The notes beneath the pieces are model-generated. The model was not told the origin of the DNA. It ran no database searches and saw nothing but the letters and a program-made list of their open reading frames with translations. Of a DNA stretch of 23,894 nt, positions 5,381-11,126 are shown one piece after another. This DNA comes from a virus, in the IMG/VR virus record IMGVR_UViG_3300033148_004038, positions 1 to 23,894 of that record; one strand, 5' to 3'. The position numbers and the translations under genes were made by a program. Each line of letters opens with the position of its first letter. The first letter of the stretch is position 1.

Positions 5381-5627
5381 AGAATTAGTATGGGATAGAT
5401 TAAAGAACGGGATACTACCGCCCTTAAATGCAGTACGTTTTCATGGTAATGGTATAGCAACTAATTTCAACAGCGCATGGATAGCAGACGGTGTGTACAA
5501 GGTTACAGTTAACGACGTTGCACAATCGGTATACAGAGATTTTCAGATAGAGAACAACGATGTAATTTTTCGCCAGCCACCACCCGAGTATGCTAAAATT
5601 CGTGTTGAAGTGTATCCACATGAATGA
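5370..5627 (+). CDS. Small protein with N-terminal family A motif
   Basis: This 85-residue protein starts MNNKELVWDRLKNGI, the canonical family A motif, then P-P-L-N. The body looks beta-rich (SAWIADGVYKVTVNDV, then RDFQIENNDVIF and RVEVYPHE), perhaps a small beta domain. The DNA encoding the motif matches that of the next gene at 28 of 29 bases (5377-5405 with 5627-5655), a sign of recent duplication or conversion. Function unknown. Confidence 0.75.
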   Translation: MNNKELVWDRLKNGILPPLNAVRFHGNGIATNFNSAWIADGVYKVTVNDVAQSVYRDFQIENNDVIFRQPPPEYAKIRVEVYPHE

Positions 5628-5943
5628 TAAAGAACTAGTATGGGATAGATTAAAGCATGGTGTAAAACCCATTGACTTAGATGAGATGTTATCAAGAGAT
5701 CTTGAAGAGTTAAGGAAAGGTTATATTGAGATGCAGAAAGAAATGGAGAAAACACTAAATGAAGAACGTAAACAAGTTCATACGGGAACTATCATCCCAG
5801 GACAAAAAGACGCTATCACAAAAAGCCTTAAAGGTAGCAGAGGAAGCGGGAGAGCTTGCGAAAGTGGTGCTGCCATTCGACAACGCAAGCGGGACTATAC
5901 ACAGATTTATAGACAAAAAGCGTATACTAGAAGAGGTAGTTGA
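5620..5943 (+). CDS. Family A protein, reading 185 bases into the MazG gene
   Basis: From the ATG at 5620 the protein starts MNDKELVWDRLKHGV, then an acidic helical part (DEMLSRDLEELRKGYIEMQK). After about residue 46 the frame continues over the 5' end of the MazG gene in another frame, giving an unstructured basic tail with no hydrophobic core. This looks like loss of a stop codon rather than a real domain, so the useful protein is probably the first 45-50 residues. The start overlaps the previous stop by eight bases. Confidence 0.6.
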   Translation: MNDKELVWDRLKHGVKPIDLDEMLSRDLEELRKGYIEMQKEMEKTLNEERKQVHTGTIIPGQKDAITKSLKGSRGSGRACESGAAIRQRKRDYTQIYRQKAYTRRGS

Positions 5944-6718
5944 CGTACATTTAACAGCTATTTCTATTGCGTATAGCTTAGGCTTTACTGACGAAGAAAT
6001 TGAAGATATGATTCTGCATAAGGCTAAGAAATGGGCCGACATACAAAAGGCAGAAGCAAAAGTACAAGGTAAGATCCCATATGAGATTCATATTACTGTT
6101 GAGGTAGCTGAATCAAATGATGTGTTTAGTGATCATTGTAGAACGTTAGATGTCAAACCAATTGTTTTAGCATTACAGAAAAACGATACCTCTATTAGAG
6201 ATGTCATGACGTCATCAGTTCATATGGGTAATAACAGAAGTGCTTACGAAGAAATGAAACGCATATCAAATGGGCTTTGGATGCAAGGTTACGAAGTAGT
6301 ACGTGAAAAGATTGAAACAGTTCCATGGCAACCAGCAGCAACAACAGCAAAGTACGGTAACTTGAAGATGCCAGAAGATTGTTACTTTGAAACACACATT
6401 GGGGTTAACTTAGAAACTAGTCAACCGGACCGTAAGAAAGCATTGCAGGATATAGCAGATTATTTCAACGCGCACATGTCTCGTAATGCATTTAAAATGC
6501 ACGACGATGGTACATACATGCAAATGATAACGTTCAGGAAGTACGAAGGAACATTTGAATCATTTGAAGGCGAAGCTAATACATTAAATGGAATGATCAT
6601 CTTGGAAGGCTTCGAAGTTGAAAAACGGGTTACAGAGTTTTCGATATACGATACAAAAGTCAGCCACGATGCAGCATGGTTAACAAAGGAACCGGCTAAG
6701 GAAGATGTTCAACTTTAA
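5759..6718 (+). CDS. MazG-like NTP pyrophosphohydrolase with a duplicated C-terminal domain
   Basis: The 319-residue protein begins with an all-alpha MazG-like domain (residues 1-100). E28-E29-x-x-E32 (EEAGE) and E58-E59-x-x-D62 (EEVVD) are the metal-binding pairs expected for this superfamily, and a K-A-K-K-W segment lies at 88-92. Such enzymes hydrolyse nucleoside triphosphates to monophosphates, and in phages may act on the nucleotide pool or alarmones. Residues 107-308 hold two similar units: the first from YEIHITVEV to a P-W, the second from YFETHIGVN to a D-A-A-W. Both have a strand with E-x-H, a helix, and a G-[YF]-E-V strand. I do not recognise this domain. A TAA lies immediately before the ATG, which fixes the start. 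It overlaps the next gene by 14 bases. Confidence 0.75.
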   Translation: MKNVNKFIRELSSQDKKTLSQKALKVAEEAGELAKVVLPFDNASGTIHRFIDKKRILEEVVDVHLTAISIAYSLGFTDEEIEDMILHKAKKWADIQKAEAKVQGKIPYEIHITVEVAESNDVFSDHCRTLDVKPIVLALQKNDTSIRDVMTSSVHMGNNRSAYEEMKRISNGLWMQGYEVVREKIETVPWQPAATTAKYGNLKMPEDCYFETHIGVNLETSQPDRKKALQDIADYFNAHMSRNAFKMHDDGTYMQMITFRKYEGTFESFEGEANTLNGMIILEGFEVEKRVTEFSIYDTKVSHDAAWLTKEPAKEDVQL

Positions 6719-6962
6719 CGAATTTTGCAAAACAAAAAAGTGCCCAAATTATATTGTGTACGAACTGCAGGCCCGCGCATGTCATACATGCGACTTATAT
6801 GGATTTACATTTGACATTACTGTATATCCCGAAACGTGTATACACTTAGCAGAAATCAAAGAAGTAGCGATTGATGCAAAGACAAAAGATAACATGTGGA
6901 AGAAATTAAATAAAATAAAGGAAGAGAAGAAAGAGAATGATATTTCCAAAAGAGTTTTTTGA
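6705..6962 (+). CDS. Cys-rich small protein with C-terminal family A motif
   Basis: This gene encodes 85 residues. The pattern K-x-C-P-N-Y-I (C13), C26-x-x-C29, then G-F-T-F-D-I-T-V-Y-P-E-T-C45-I-H47 suggests a zinc-ribbon-like knot. The same order of blocks occurs in the protein at 7805-8125. After it, residues 60-71 (TKDNMWKKLNKI) are a family A motif, here C-terminal and followed by a charged tail. Zinc binding is inference. It overlaps both neighbours (14 and 26 bases). Confidence 0.7.
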   Translation: MFNFNEFCKTKKCPNYIVYELQARACHTCDLYGFTFDITVYPETCIHLAEIKEVAIDAKTKDNMWKKLNKIKEEKKENDISKRVF

Positions 6963-7287
6963 AAAAATAGAATACTTTGAACATTCCATGCATCATAAAG
7001 CTGGAACTCAAATATTCGACAAGTTTACTATTCACTTTAAAGCATGGTGGAGACCTAGACGGAAAATCTTAATCAAGCGGAACGTTACTGATTACGATAA
7101 AGATACTGGGGTGTTCACGCACAATTCTACTCCCGGGTCAGCCGATCTGTACAATCAGTTAAATGGTTGGGCAACACAAACACACGATGAAAAGCTAGAT
7201 AGTGTTAAGAATAAGTACGTTAAAGATGAAAACAATGATAATGTGTTAGTATTAAAACCAAAGCCTAAGGATTTAGACGATGAGTGA
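6937..7287 (+). CDS. Small protein of unknown function
   Basis: This gene encodes 116 residues. The N-terminal half has F-T-I-H-F-K-A-W-W-R-P-R-R-K-I-L-I-K (about residues 30-47), aromatic and basic, which could bind nucleic acid. The middle has Y-D-K-D-T-G-V-F-T-H, and the C-terminus is acidic (KPKPKDLDDE). I recognise no family. A GAGAAAGAGA purine run precedes the ATG. The stop overlaps the next start by eight bases. Confidence 0.65.
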   Translation: MIFPKEFFEKIEYFEHSMHHKAGTQIFDKFTIHFKAWWRPRRKILIKRNVTDYDKDTGVFTHNSTPGSADLYNQLNGWATQTHDEKLDSVKNKYVKDENNDNVLVLKPKPKDLDDE

Positions 7288-7546
7288 ATGGATAGAACCA
7301 AGACAGTACGCACTAGTAAAGTTTGATTTTAGTTCGCTGCCAAAGGAATATCACCGGGGTTATCCGTTTTCGGCCAATCATCGTTACATATACGTAGGTG
7401 AGATACCTAACATGGAAGGTCATTGTATCGTAATGGACGAGAAAGGTAAAATCTATACCGGGTATCATACAGAGAACTTTGTTGAACTTACAGAAGACGA
7501 AATGGACAATGATGAATACATGCCGGTTGGATTTCTTTCATTATGA
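7280..7546 (+). CDS. Small beta-rich phage protein of unknown function
   Basis: This 88-residue protein looks like a small beta barrel: YALVKFDF, YIYVGEIPNMEGHCIVMD, then G-K-I-Y-T-G-Y-H-T-E-N-F-V-E-L-T-E-D-E. Similar G-Y-H-T-E-N-F-V-E-L-T-E-D-E endings occur, as I recall, in hypothetical proteins of other T4-like phages. The strand-turn pattern would fit an SH3- or KOW-like fold. No motif from the array is present. Its stop overlaps the next start as ATGA. Confidence 0.7.
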   Translation: MSEWIEPRQYALVKFDFSSLPKEYHRGYPFSANHRYIYVGEIPNMEGHCIVMDEKGKIYTGYHTENFVELTEDEMDNDEYMPVGFLSL

Positions 7547-7812
7547 AAGAGACAGCATTACAAGTACATCAACGAAAAATTCGTAACGGTCTTCGCAAGC
7601 AGGCTGAAGCGTACCAACGTGACAAGGAAAAGATCTGGGATCGCCTTAAAGAAGTTAAACCACCTCCGCGAACACTAAAAGCCAATTGGACGATTGAGGA
7701 AGCAGTAGACATTCAATCATTGCATAGTTTTGATTTAGAAAAAGAATTAGCAGATGAATTGGCAGCCGAGTTAACGAAAGAAATACTATTCACGGGTACT
7801 AGAAATGAGTAA
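7543..7812 (+). CDS. Family A protein with a capsid-helix-like C-terminus
   Basis: This gene encodes 89 residues. The family A motif RDKEKIWDRLKEVKPPP sits at residues 26-42, after a basic helical N-terminus. The C-terminal segment, D-L-E-K-E-L-A-D-E-L-A-A-E-L-T-K-E-I-L (64-82), is an amphipathic acidic helix similar in plan to LAQEITAEIDQEIL of the capsid protein and closer still to that of the protein at 9220-9414. It is joined to its neighbours by ATGA (upstream) and an eight-base overlap (downstream). Function unknown. Confidence 0.7.
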   Translation: MKETALQVHQRKIRNGLRKQAEAYQRDKEKIWDRLKEVKPPPRTLKANWTIEEAVDIQSLHSFDLEKELADELAAELTKEILFTGTRNE

Positions 7813-8125
7813 AATATCCTTAGACGAAATGTGCCGCGAAGTGTTTAAGTGCAAGAACTACATTGAGTGGGAGTACGAATACGTCCTTGAAGACTATAAT
7901 ATGCGGCACGAGTCTAGCATGATTTGTGTGTCATGCACTGAGGTAGGACAGTCTTACAACATTGATGAATATCCAGATAATTGTCCGCATAAAAAAGAAC
8001 TAGACAAATACATTGCTAAACGAGAAAAAGAAAATACAGCGTTTGAATTGAAATGTGAACAAGAAAAGATGTGGTTAAAATTGGGGGAGGACGAAGACAA
8101 TTGGAACAAAGCAAAGATGTTCTGA
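7805..8125 (+). CDS. Cys-rich small protein with C-terminal family A-like motif
   Basis: This 106-residue protein is a paralogue of the one at 6705-6962: K-C16-K-N-Y-I-E-W, C41-x-x-C44, G-Q-S-Y-N-I-D-E-Y-P-D-N-C60-P-H62 in the same order. C10 and C16 with C41, C44 and C60 could hold one zinc ion. At residues 85-93, EQEKMWLKL is a degenerate family A motif, again C-terminal to the Cys domain. So the fusion of the two parts predates the duplication. Function unknown. Confidence 0.72.
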   Translation: MSKISLDEMCREVFKCKNYIEWEYEYVLEDYNMRHESSMICVSCTEVGQSYNIDEYPDNCPHKKELDKYIAKREKENTAFELKCEQEKMWLKLGEDEDNWNKAKMF

Positions 8126-8505
8126 CTAAGTCTCAAAGGGAAGTGTGGGGAACACTTAAGGATCCATGCTGGGGTAAAATAAGGAATAATGGAGATCTTG
8201 TTGTACATATAGCACAGTCAGAAAAACAAAACAGAGTCACAGATCGGCTGGGCGATTATATGTTTAGCCTTGCTACAAAATTATTTGAAACTAGAACCTT
8301 AACGCAAGGATACATACATATCAAGGATGATGTAATAGCTGATGCAGTCAGGCAAATGATTTCATCTTATAGTCGATTTGATGTGACTAGGTGTAATAAT
8401 GCATGTTCCTACTTAACAATTGTTACGTTGGGTGCCTTTGCACAATCGGTAAGCAGGGAAAATAAACAACAAGCGATAAAAAAATGCCTAGCAGAACTGA
8501 TATAG
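8071..8505 (+). CDS. gp55-like late sigma factor homologue
   Basis: This gene encodes up to 144 residues from the ATG at 8071; a TTG at 8101 after a GGGGGAGG purine run is an alternative start. The C-terminal 90 residues follow the gp55 pattern of T4-like phages: D58-R-L-G, G-Y-x-H-I-K-D-D-V-I-A-D-A-V (80-93), R-F-D (102-104), C-N-N-A-C-S-Y-L-T (108-116) and A-F-A-Q-S-V-S-R-E-N-K-Q-Q (122-134). In standard gp55 proteins I recall K-N-P-F-A-Y-F-T and K-K-E-K-K-Q at these places. gp55 directs host RNA polymerase to TATAAATA late promoters, and such promoters are present downstream. The N-terminus has a weak family A motif (KSQREVWGTLK, 20-30). It could be the functional sigma or a diverged paralogue. 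Confidence 0.62.
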   Translation: MVKIGGGRRQLEQSKDVLTKSQREVWGTLKDPCWGKIRNNGDLVVHIAQSEKQNRVTDRLGDYMFSLATKLFETRTLTQGYIHIKDDVIADAVRQMISSYSRFDVTRCNNACSYLTIVTLGAFAQSVSRENKQQAIKKCLAELI

Positions 8506-8669
8506 TAGATGACAAGGAACTAGTCTGGGACCGGTTAAAGCATGGTATTAAAGAAGAGGTATTCGTTGTCAATGGATTTTCTAACCCTATTATAGGCGCG
8601 ACATATTTTAATATGCTTGATAAGAAGATGTACGTGTATGATGGCGAAGCCTGGATTGTAATAGTATGA
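8484..8669 (+). CDS. Family A motif joined to a fibre-like segment
   Basis: This gene encodes 61 residues. The family A motif DDKELVWDRLKHGI lies at residues 9-22, with the DNA close to that at 5620. The C-terminal part, G-A-T-Y-F-N-M-L-D-K-K-M-Y-V-Y-D-G-E-A-W (38-57), matches the common phage fibre and structural element G-x-x-Y-F-N...Y-x-Y-D-G-x-x-W, also seen as Y-E-Y-F-D-G-T-S-W in the large fibre at 13871-18676. It overlaps the previous gene by 22 bases and the next by an ATGA. Function unknown. Confidence 0.68.
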   Translation: MPSRTDIVDDKELVWDRLKHGIKEEVFVVNGFSNPIIGATYFNMLDKKMYVYDGEAWIVIV

Positions 8670-8962
8670 ACACACTTATACTAATTGCAGCATTAACCGG
8701 CCATACTTATATGAGTACCGATAACTTCACCGAGTTAGAATCTATGTGTTATCAGAATGCAATGATTGGATATGACTCAGTAATTAATAGTCGTGTAGGT
8801 GTAACTCCTGAACATGCAATACGATTAACAGACAATAAAGAAATTAGAAATTTAATTTGGAATGCCTATTTGTGGACAGCATCGCCACACGAATACGCAA
8901 TTAAGACGTTCACGGCGTGTTTACAAACTAATGATAAATATATACTAAAATTAAAAGGATAA
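8666..8962 (+). CDS. Small protein with possible signal peptide
   Basis: This gene encodes 98 residues. The N-terminus, MNTLILIAALTGHTYM, is short and hydrophobic and could be an export signal, though it lacks a basic n-region. Two Cys (about residues 28 and 85) could pair if the protein is exported. The rest, with T-P-E-H-A-I-R-L-T-D and L-I-W-N-A-Y-L-W, is mostly helical. I recognise no family. A periplasmic role is inference. The next gene follows four bases after the stop. Confidence 0.6.
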   Translation: MNTLILIAALTGHTYMSTDNFTELESMCYQNAMIGYDSVINSRVGVTPEHAIRLTDNKEIRNLIWNAYLWTASPHEYAIKTFTACLQTNDKYILKLKG

Positions 8963-8966
8963 AAAA

Positions 8967-9293
8967 GTGGAACACATTATTATCATCGGCAAGACAATCG
9001 ATGGTGCAGTATTTAGACCTAGGAACTGGACTACCCGCATTGCGGTTTCGGTTTTTGGAAAGAACAAAAGATTACAATATCATAAACACATTAGCCCGGT
9101 CTGGGTTGATAGCGAAAACGTTGCAGGATTACGAGTAAACAAAGTATTGCAAACAGAAGAGCCATTATTGTATAATCATTTAATGGGGTTTGCTAACAGC
9201 AACAACTTGGCAATAGATTATGGCAAAGAAATTATCAAAGAAAAAGACAGAAGTGTGGGATCGTTTAAAGAACGGGATACCGCCACAGCGTAG
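8967..9293 (+). CDS. DUF3579-like protein
   Basis: This gene encodes 108 residues from a GTG at 8967 with an AAAAGGA ribosome binding site. The pattern I-x-G-K-T-x-D-G-A-V-F-R-P-R-N-W-T-T-R-I, F-G-K-N-K-R-L-Q-Y, I-S-P-V-W, and L-M-G-F-A-N-S-N-N-L-A resembles DUF3579, a family I recall mainly from betaproteobacteria (consensus F-R-P-S-D-W-A-E-R and F-L-M-x-F-A-x-D-N-x-L). Its function is unknown. The last 25 residues overlap the next gene in another frame and go beyond the usual family end, so they may be read-through. If the family call holds, it hints at gene uptake from the host. Confidence 0.58.
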   Translation: MEHIIIIGKTIDGAVFRPRNWTTRIAVSVFGKNKRLQYHKHISPVWVDSENVAGLRVNKVLQTEEPLLYNHLMGFANSNNLAIDYGKEIIKEKDRSVGSFKERDTATA

Positions 9294-9414
9294 CGGCACT
9301 GAGATCATTGAAGATATGATCGCAACTCAACTAGCTAAAGAAATCAGAACCGAAATTGATAATGAGATACTTGGCGGTCTGGTCAAAGCGTATCACGAGG
9401 TAAGCAAAAAGTGA
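9220..9414 (+). CDS. Family A motif joined to a capsid-helix-like segment
   Basis: This gene encodes 64 residues. A lysine-rich start leads into TEVWDRLKNGIPPQ (10-23), the family A motif. Residues 38-51, LAKEIRTEIDNEIL, match LAQEITAEIDQEIL of the capsid protein at 10 of 14 positions. The encoding DNA matches at 29 of 42. It begins 74 bases inside the DUF3579-like gene and ends in a GTGA overlap with the IscA-like gene. It may be a capsid-binding or capsid-mimicking peptide; that is inference. Confidence 0.68.
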   Translation: MAKKLSKKKTEVWDRLKNGIPPQRSGTEIIEDMIATQLAKEIRTEIDNEILGGLVKAYHEVSKK

Positions 9415-9728
9415 ACTTAACAGAAGCAGCAGAAGAAAAAGTAATTGAACTAATCAAACACGAAACCGACGCCATTGCGTTACGTATTGGAGTTGTTGGT
9501 GGGGGTTGCAGCGGGTTTAACTATGCATTTGGATTCGCATCTAAAATTGAAGATGGCGACATTGTAGTAAATGATTCAGATGCTATTGTAGTTGTTGACC
9601 CGATGAGCTTTCAGTACCTAGCCGATGCCACAATTGATTATACTAAAAACATCGAAGGCGAACGCTTTGTAATATCTAATCCAAGCGCGACAACCACATG
9701 CGGTTGCGGAACAAGTTTTAGCGTATAA
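9411..9728 (+). CDS. A-type iron-sulfur carrier protein (IscA/ErpA/HesB family)
   Basis: This 105-residue protein has the three Cys of the A-type carriers in the expected places: C33 in G-G-G-C-S-G-F and C97-G-C99 in the C-terminal T-C-G-C-G-T-S-F. Length and spacing match bacterial IscA/ErpA. Such proteins accept Fe-S clusters from scaffolds and pass them to target enzymes in the cytoplasm. The GTG start overlaps the previous stop as GTGA. The gene precedes an IscU scaffold by 12 bases. IscA and ErpA cannot be told apart here. All key residues are kept, so it is likely active. Confidence 0.92.
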   Translation: MNLTEAAEEKVIELIKHETDAIALRIGVVGGGCSGFNYAFGFASKIEDGDIVVNDSDAIVVVDPMSFQYLADATIDYTKNIEGERFVISNPSATTTCGCGTSFSV

Positions 9729-9740
9729 GGAGAGACAAAT

Positions 9741-10154
9741 ATGGCATACAGCGATAAAGTATTAGACCATTACGAAAATCCACGTAACGTGGGCAAGATG
9801 GACGCTGACGATCCAACTGTTGGCACTGGGATGGTCGGAGCACCAGCTTGTGGTGACGTTGTAAGACTACAAATTAAAGTTAATAACGAAGGCATAATCG
9901 AAGATGCAGTATTTAAAACATACGGCTGCGGTTCTGCTATTGCTACTAGTTCATTAATGACTGAGTGGCTTAAAGGCAAAACAGTAGAAGAAGCTAAGAA
10001 AATTAAAAATGTAGAGCTTGCCGAAGAGTTAGCTTTACCGCCAGTGAAAATACATTGTTCTGTATTAGCAGAAGATGCGATCAAAGCTGCGATAGATGAC
10101 TTCCAAGGTAAATCAGCAGATAACCCTTGTGCATGTAACCCGCCCGAAGAATAA
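9741..10154 (+). CDS. iscU: IscU-type iron-sulfur cluster scaffold
   Basis: This 137-residue protein is a near full-length IscU. It keeps C37 and D39 (G-A-P-A-C-G-D), C63 (Y-G-C-G-S-A-I-A), and H105-C106 after L-P-P-V-K (99-103), the sequence bound by the chaperone HscA. IscU builds [2Fe-2S] clusters with sulfur from IscS. No IscS, ferredoxin or HscA/B gene is in the window, so the host would have to supply them. The C-terminus adds a short N-P-C-A-C tail with two extra Cys. A GGAG ribosome binding site lies in the gap after the IscA-like gene. The two form one transcription unit with the array. Confidence 0.93.
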   Translation: MAYSDKVLDHYENPRNVGKMDADDPTVGTGMVGAPACGDVVRLQIKVNNEGIIEDAVFKTYGCGSAIATSSLMTEWLKGKTVEEAKKIKNVELAEELALPPVKIHCSVLAEDAIKAAIDDFQGKSADNPCACNPPEE

Positions 10155-10186
10155 TACAACTGTAGAAAATACAATTAAATAGTTAC

Positions 10187-11032
10187 ATGAGTTGGAAACA
10201 AAGAGACCGTTTACACAAAACAAGTTCACGTACCGCGTGGGATCAAGAATTACCACTGAGCGGAATGTATCCTCCCAACTTGACGGTTAATTGGCTAGAC
10301 ACAGACTCCATTGATAGCGCCAAGTTCGAGCGCGACATTACATATACGTTTAACGAACACGGCTTTCGTTCAGACAGTTTCTACGATGAACCAGATTTTA
10401 GAATTGTTACATGCGGATGCAGCATGACAGTTGGTGTTGGGGTAAATGATGATGAAACATGGCCGGCTATGTTAAAAGAAAAAGTTGAAGAGTTTACAGG
10501 TCAAACAGCATCTAATTGGAACCTTGCCACTAGTGGTGCAAGTACAGACTACGTCACACGTACCTTATACAAAGTAGATACGTGCCTTTATCCAGACTTA
10601 GTATTTGTTTACTGGCCTCCAATTACAAGACTGGAGCTACCAACTTCGTATGAAGAAGGTAAAGTAATACAATCAGCCATTGGCGATCAGGATTTTCCGA
10701 AGTTATTAGTAGACGAAGATTATCTACTATTTAATTTTAAGAAGAATCTTAATTTCTTAGAGAGTTTGTATAATAATCACAGTGCAAGATTCTATTCTAA
10801 TCCTGTAGTCGAAACGCTAGTGCAAAATCAGATGCAAGACAACAATCCATTTGTTATGAACACTGATGCCCGTGACGGTATGCACCCAGGCCCAGACTGG
10901 CATGAGCGTGTAGCAGAATATTACTTCCAAGCAGCTAAACCTACTATTGAACATATTATTAAATGCCGTGCAAGCGATAAGATGAAAGAAGCTAACGGCA
11001 TCCCGTACGACAAAAATCTTAAATCTGTATAA
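10187..11032 (+). CDS. SGNH/GDSL-hydrolase-like protein
   Basis: The 281-residue protein has the block order of the SGNH hydrolase fold: T-C-G-C-S-M-T-V-G (nucleophile S79) near residues 75-83, a block with N-L-A-T-S-G-A-S-T-D, a strand L-V-F-V-Y-W-P-P-I, and D230-G-M-H233 as the likely acid and base. Such enzymes are esterases, including sugar deacetylases. In a virion cluster one could modify surface sugars, but many phage copies are uncharacterised. Replacement of the usual N in the third block makes activity uncertain. No ribosome binding site is clear before the ATG. A weak late-promoter-like ATTAAATA lies at 10174-10181. The stop overlaps a late promoter. Confidence 0.68.
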   Translation: MSWKQRDRLHKTSSRTAWDQELPLSGMYPPNLTVNWLDTDSIDSAKFERDITYTFNEHGFRSDSFYDEPDFRIVTCGCSMTVGVGVNDDETWPAMLKEKVEEFTGQTASNWNLATSGASTDYVTRTLYKVDTCLYPDLVFVYWPPITRLELPTSYEEGKVIQSAIGDQDFPKLLVDEDYLLFNFKKNLNFLESLYNNHSARFYSNPVVETLVQNQMQDNNPFVMNTDARDGMHPGPDWHERVAEYYFQAAKPTIEHIIKCRASDKMKEANGIPYDKNLKSV

Positions 11033-11035
11033 ATA
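11028..11035 (+). promoter_or_regulatory. T4-type late promoter
   Basis: An exact TATAAATA lies across the stop codon of the SGNH-like gene, about 90 bases before the start at 11127. This is the -10 element read by gp55-type late sigma factors. Confidence 0.75.
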
Positions 11036-11126
11036 AGCGTACATAATTACTAAGGTGACTTAGTTTATGCGGATCCAACCGCGTAGCCCTAGAACGGCAA
11101 TTCTTAAAACAAAGGAGAATTTTAAA

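Noticed and set aside
1569-9414. CRISPR array or direct-repeat array
   Set aside because: The recurring segments are coding, diverge at codon third positions, and are not evenly spaced, so they are paralogous protein motifs.
9770-10174. 134-codon minus-strand frame over iscU
   Set aside because: The plus strand encodes a complete IscU with all ligands; the minus frame is a shadow.
10187-10240. Family A-like start (W-K-Q-R-D-R-L-H-K) in the SGNH-like protein
   Set aside because: The order of residues does not fit D-K-E-x-V-W-x-R-L-K, and the match is explained by chance among W, K and R.
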